Translations under genes and position numbers: made by a program | In this document: piece after piece, positions 61,371 through 64,000 of the stretch | How positions within the stretch are numbered: the first letter of the stretch is position 1 | Layout: each line of letters opens with the position of its first letter | Notes under the pieces: generated by a model | The model's database searches: none | The model's input: the letters and a program-made list of their open reading frames with translations, nothing else | What the model was told of the DNA's origin: nothing | Assembly: GCA_015065785.1 (NCBI GenBank) | Contig: SVPR01000009.1 | Coordinates: 1-64,000, forward strand | Direction: 5' to 3' | Length of the DNA: 64,000 nucleotides | Origin: Oscillospiraceae bacterium | GTDB lineage: Bacteria; Bacillota; Clostridia; Oscillospirales; Acutalibacteraceae

Positions 61371-62252
61371 CGATTTAACCCCAGTTAAATCGAAAGGTGG
61401 CGTATATTCTTCCTTTGCCGAAGAAAGCTCCTGCATAAATCCGTCTTCAATGCCTGAGTCATATAAATAATCAGCAATTTCGTCATATTCTTCCTCGGTC
61501 AATCTTCTGTAAAGCTCGTCTTTAACACATTCACCGTTAGGTGTGAATTGGCTCATAAGACTAAAAAGAATATCACCATCATTAAAATTTTCGCTTACCC
61601 AATCAATAACTCTTTTAGAGTTTTCAAGTTGACCGGGGAGAACAAGATGGCGGATTATAACACCGCTTTGCATAATTCCGTCGTCATTAATTTTATATCT
61701 TCCGACTTGCCTGAACATTTCTTTTATTGCATTTGTAGCAGTTTCAAAATAATTTTTTGCACCGGAATAGTTAAAGCCCAAGCTGTCGTCTGCATATTTT
61801 AAATCAGGGATATAAATATTGACTTTTCCCTCTAATTTTTTCAAGCTTTCAACATTTTCGTATCCGCCACAGTTATAAACAACGGGTACCCCCAAAGGCT
61901 CGTCGAGCGATTTTAAAACAGCATCTAAAAAGTGGGTGGGGGTTACAAGATTTATGTTGTTTACACCTTGATTTATCAGCTCTTTATAAATCTCTTTGAG
62001 TCTTTCTACAGAAACCGTTTCACCAAACAAACCTTTACTTATAGACTTATTCTGACAAAATTCGCATTTTAAGTTACAACCACTAAAAAATACAGTACCG
62101 CTACCATTACCACCACTTATAGGTGGCTCTTCCCACAAATGAACAGAAGCCCTTGCAATTTTTGGTTCTAAACCAACCTTGCAAAAGCCTTTTTCTGTAG
62201 TTCTGTCGATGTTGCAATTCCTTGGGCAGTCGTTACAAATATACATACTCAT
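61356..62252 (-). CDS. Radical SAM protein, pyruvate formate-lyase activase-like
   Basis: 298 residues from ATG 62252, which overlaps the stop of the SH3 gene as ATGA. The N-terminal ICNDCPRNCNIDR gives an extra cysteine cluster near residue 5, and VFFSGCNLKCEFCQNKSISK near residue 58 is the radical SAM C-x3-C-x2-C motif. LVTPTHFLDAV, PVVYNCGGYEN and YIPDLKYADDSLGFNYSG follow, as in the PflA-like subfamily of radical SAM proteins without a known partner enzyme. Residues AEC and its stop come from the heptad array. Confidence 0.88.
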   Translation of the reverse strand: MSMYICNDCPRNCNIDRTTEKGFCKVGLEPKIARASVHLWEEPPISGGNGSGTVFFSGCNLKCEFCQNKSISKGLFGETVSVERLKEIYKELINQGVNNINLVTPTHFLDAVLKSLDEPLGVPVVYNCGGYENVESLKKLEGKVNIYIPDLKYADDSLGFNYSGAKNYFETATNAIKEMFRQVGRYKINDDGIMQSGVIIRHLVLPGQLENSKRVIDWVSENFNDGDILFSLMSQFTPNGECVKDELYRRLTEEEYDEIADYLYDSGIEDGFMQELSSAKEEYTPPFDLTGVKSSAEC

Positions 62253-62677
62253 TTTACTTTTTCGAGATATTTCATAGAAAGCCAACCGCCGTTCTGGTTG
62301 TAAACTACATAACCCCAGTCATTCCAGACGGCAATAACTCTGACCTCTTCACCTTTAGGGATATCAATAATTCTCGCAGAAGATGTATTAGGCTCAAGTC
62401 TTAAACCGAGTGGGTCGTCTTTTGTAGCAATCTTGTAATTACCAATGCTGTAATTAGAGGTTTTATTACCACTCTCGTTTTTTTCGTTTTTATTTTCAAG
62501 CTCTGCAAGAGAAGAAAGCTCTGCCATTCTTGAAACTCTGATTGATTCAGAAATTTCAGCCTCTTTATTCTTTTTACCGGTAGAAATCGCGATTGAAGAT
62601 ATAATAATTGCAGCAATAAGAATAATAACTGAAATTAACGAAAGTAATAAATTTTTGTTTTCAAAAAGCTTGTTCAT
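62249..62677 (-). CDS. SH3-domain, membrane-anchored protein
   Basis: 142 residues from ATG 62677, chosen because GAGGTG lies seven bases upstream. Membrane segment at residues 10-32 (LLSLISVIILIAAIIISSIA), a charged coiled-coil linker (residues 40-75), then a bacterial SH3 domain: DDPLGLRLEPNTSSARI near residue 85 and KGEEVRVIAVWNDWGYVVYN near residue 105 with GGWLSMKYLEKV at the end. It probably binds cell-wall peptide outside the cell. Co-transcribed with the radical SAM gene; the link in function is unclear. Confidence 0.82.
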   Translation of the reverse strand: MNKLFENKNLLLSLISVIILIAAIIISSIAISTGKKNKEAEISESIRVSRMAELSSLAELENKNEKNESGNKTSNYSIGNYKIATKDDPLGLRLEPNTSSARIIDIPKGEEVRVIAVWNDWGYVVYNQNGGWLSMKYLEKVK

Positions 62678-62794
62678 AATGCACCTCATAAGTTAATTTA
62701 AGTGAATTATAGCAATATTGTAAACAAAAATCAACTTTATTGTAAATACTTGTATTTTAAGGCGGTTTTAAATGGTAAAAATTGTAATAAAAAC

Positions 62795-62824
62795 TTGCAT
62801 TATATATGTAATATATGATATAAT
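62795..62824 (+). promoter_or_regulatory. Sigma-A type promoter of ruvC-ruvA
   Basis: TTGCAT at 62795-62800 and TATAAT at 62819-62824 with an 18-base spacer. The leader contains CGATTATAAAATCG (62829-62842), a small palindrome. Confidence 0.7.
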
Positions 62825-62888
62825 AAAACGATTATAAAATCGAGTAGTGTTGCTCTTTGAAATCTTTTGTTTTCGGGTGGTGAATCTG

Positions 62889-63386
62889 GTGGTAATTTTC
62901 GGCATAGACCCGGGCTACGCAATAGTCGGTTGTGGCGTTGTCCGCTATGAAAAAAATGATTTCAGACTTTTAGGCTATGGTGCTGTTACTACTGATAAAG
63001 ATATGCCATTTAATGAACGGTTAAAAAAGATTTATGACGATTTAACCGAGCTTTTAGAAAAGTTCAAGCCCGATGCCGTAAGCATTGAAAGACTTTACTT
63101 TAACACTAACCAAAAAACTGCCATTGATGTTGCACAAGCAAGAGGCGTAATCGTTTTAGCGGTAGAAAATCAAGGAATACCAATTTTTGAATATACACCG
63201 CTTCAGGTTAAGCAAAGTATTGTAGGCTACGGCAGAGCTGAAAAAACTCAGGTTCAGGAAATGACAAAAATGTTCTTGCATTTAGATAAAATTCCAAAGC
63301 CCGACGATGCCGCTGACGCATTGGCTCTTGCAATTTGTCACGGCCATTCAAGTGGCTCGTTATTACTTACAAATAGGGGAATATAA
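62889..63386 (+). CDS. ruvC: Holliday junction resolvase RuvC
   Basis: 165 residues from GTG 62889, taken because GGTGGTGAA lies seven bases upstream and because this gives the usual short start before IFGIDPGYAIVGCGVV. The acidic catalytic residues are in IFGIDPG, VSIERLYFN (near 66), and in PDDAADALALAICHGH near residue 141 with D-x-x-D. It resolves Holliday junctions in recombinational repair. Directly followed by ruvA two bases later. Confidence 0.93.
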   Translation: MVIFGIDPGYAIVGCGVVRYEKNDFRLLGYGAVTTDKDMPFNERLKKIYDDLTELLEKFKPDAVSIERLYFNTNQKTAIDVAQARGVIVLAVENQGIPIFEYTPLQVKQSIVGYGRAEKTQVQEMTKMFLHLDKIPKPDDAADALALAICHGHSSGSLLLTNRGI

Positions 63387-63388
63387 AA

Positions 63389-64000
63389 ATGTTTTACAGC
63401 TTAACAGGAAAAATAATTTTTAAAGATGAGCAATCAGTAGCTATTTCGTGTGGTGGTGTGGGCTTTAAGTGCTTTACAACCCGCTCAACACTTGCCAGAA
63501 TAAATGCTTCTGATAATTCAGAAGAAACACTCTTTACTCACTTAAATGTCCGTGAAGATGCTTTAGATTTATTCGGCTTTTACACAAATGAAGAGTTAGA
63601 TGCCTTTAAATTACTTTTAGGTGTTTCCGGTGTTGGTCCAAAAGCCGCTTTAGCGATTCTTTCAGAGCTTACGCCTGATTCATTTGCAGTTGCAGTAGCT
63701 TCGGGGGACACTAAAGCAATTACCGCTGCAAATGGTGTTGGTCCTAAGCTTGCACAGAGAATTGTTTTAGAGCTTAAGGATAAAATCGCAAATGTAAGCT
63801 TTATAAGTGAAGAAGGCAGTAGCCTTTCAAATGCAGTTTCTCAGGTTTCTTCTAAGGGTAACGCTCAGGAAGCAATTGCTGCGTTGACCGCTTTGGGCTA
63901 TTCACAAACGGAAGCTTCAGTTGCTATCAGTAAATTAGACCAATCACTTTCTGTTGAAGAGCTTATTAAAGGCGCTCTTAAAAATATGACTTTAAGATTT
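63389..64000 (+). CDS. ruvA: Holliday junction branch migration protein RuvA (3' end beyond window)
   Basis: 204 codons lie in the window and the frame is still open. The N-terminal MFYSLTGKIIFKDEQSVAIS is the OB fold. Two helix-hairpin-helix motifs follow, KLLLGVSGVGPKAALAIL near residue 74 and AANGVGPKLAQRIVLELKDK near residue 113. The last part, AIAALTALGYSQTEA near residue 160, is domain III, which contacts RuvB. At this length only a few codons should be missing. It continues the ruvC-ruvA-ruvB order. Confidence 0.93.
   Translation, partial: MFYSLTGKIIFKDEQSVAISCGGVGFKCFTTRSTLARINASDNSEETLFTHLNVREDALDLFGFYTNEELDAFKLLLGVSGVGPKAALAILSELTPDSFAVAVASGDTKAITAANGVGPKLAQRIVLELKDKIANVSFISEEGSSLSNAVSQVSSKGNAQEAIAALTALGYSQTEASVAISKLDQSLSVEELIKGALKNMTLRF

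Overview
The window comes from a low-GC, anaerobic, spore-forming member of the Clostridia, most likely a gut Oscillospirales/Ruminococcaceae-type lineage. The support is a complete Na+/H+-pumping Rnf complex, a tricistronic gerA-type germinant receptor, spoVT with a sigma-G-like promoter, ferredoxin-type oxidoreductases, oxygen-sensitive radical SAM chemistry, A/T-rich codons and strong GGAGG-like ribosome binding sites. No tRNA, rRNA, CRISPR array or intact transposase gene was seen.

Layout. 1-3.7 kb is a decayed accessory patch: fragments of a GPH-type sugar symporter, an amidase-like domain protein and small membrane proteins, cut by two families of palindromic elements that share a GGGGACGGTTC end, and by remnants of an IS110-type transposase. 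3.9-5.05 kb holds a TIR-like protein. 5.3-14.7 kb is a redox cluster: rnfCDGEAB, a NusG-II protein, a Gx-type transporter, a two-repeat lipoprotein, the flavin transferase ApbE and another lipoprotein. 14.8-17.3 kb is an MBOAT plus DHHW polysaccharide O-acylation pair. 17.3-30.9 kb has a Gly/His-rich membrane protein, putP, a WYL regulator, an aldo/keto reductase with ferredoxin tail, SPFH/NfeD, DUF4363/DUF421 and the gerA operon. 31-34.8 kb carries two chemoreceptors with nearly identical signalling halves. 35-50.9 kb is mixed metabolism: an FAD oxidoreductase, a tRNA methyltransferase, spoVT, a TauE exporter, ribokinase, an OFA transporter, two glycosyltransferases, an AIM24 protein, araA-araD, a Gfo/Idh oxidoreductase and a secreted ceramidase-like hydrolase. 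51-61.2 kb is the conserved housekeeping run nusB, Kae1-like gene, xseA, xseB, ispA, dxs, tlyA, nadK, argR, recN, then a sugar phosphate isomerase. 61.3-64 kb has a radical SAM protein, an SH3 protein, ruvC and the start of ruvA.

The Rnf genes, ApbE and the lipoproteins fit together: ApbE would attach FMN to RnfG and RnfD, and RnfG here has two flavinylation domains instead of one. The putative partner lipoprotein, placed between the complex and its flavin transferase, is also an internal duplication.

The least explained structure is a dispersed family of composite intergenic elements (about 3.63, 20.4, 23.1, 25.9, 34.9, 46.2 and 61.2 kb). Each is built from a core hairpin, small triloop hairpins with compensatory changes, and one or more arrays with a 7-bp period whose unit sequence differs from site to site. 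Most sit between the 3' ends of convergent genes, and the arrays have replaced the last codons and stop codon of at least five proteins. These are the observations most worth following up.
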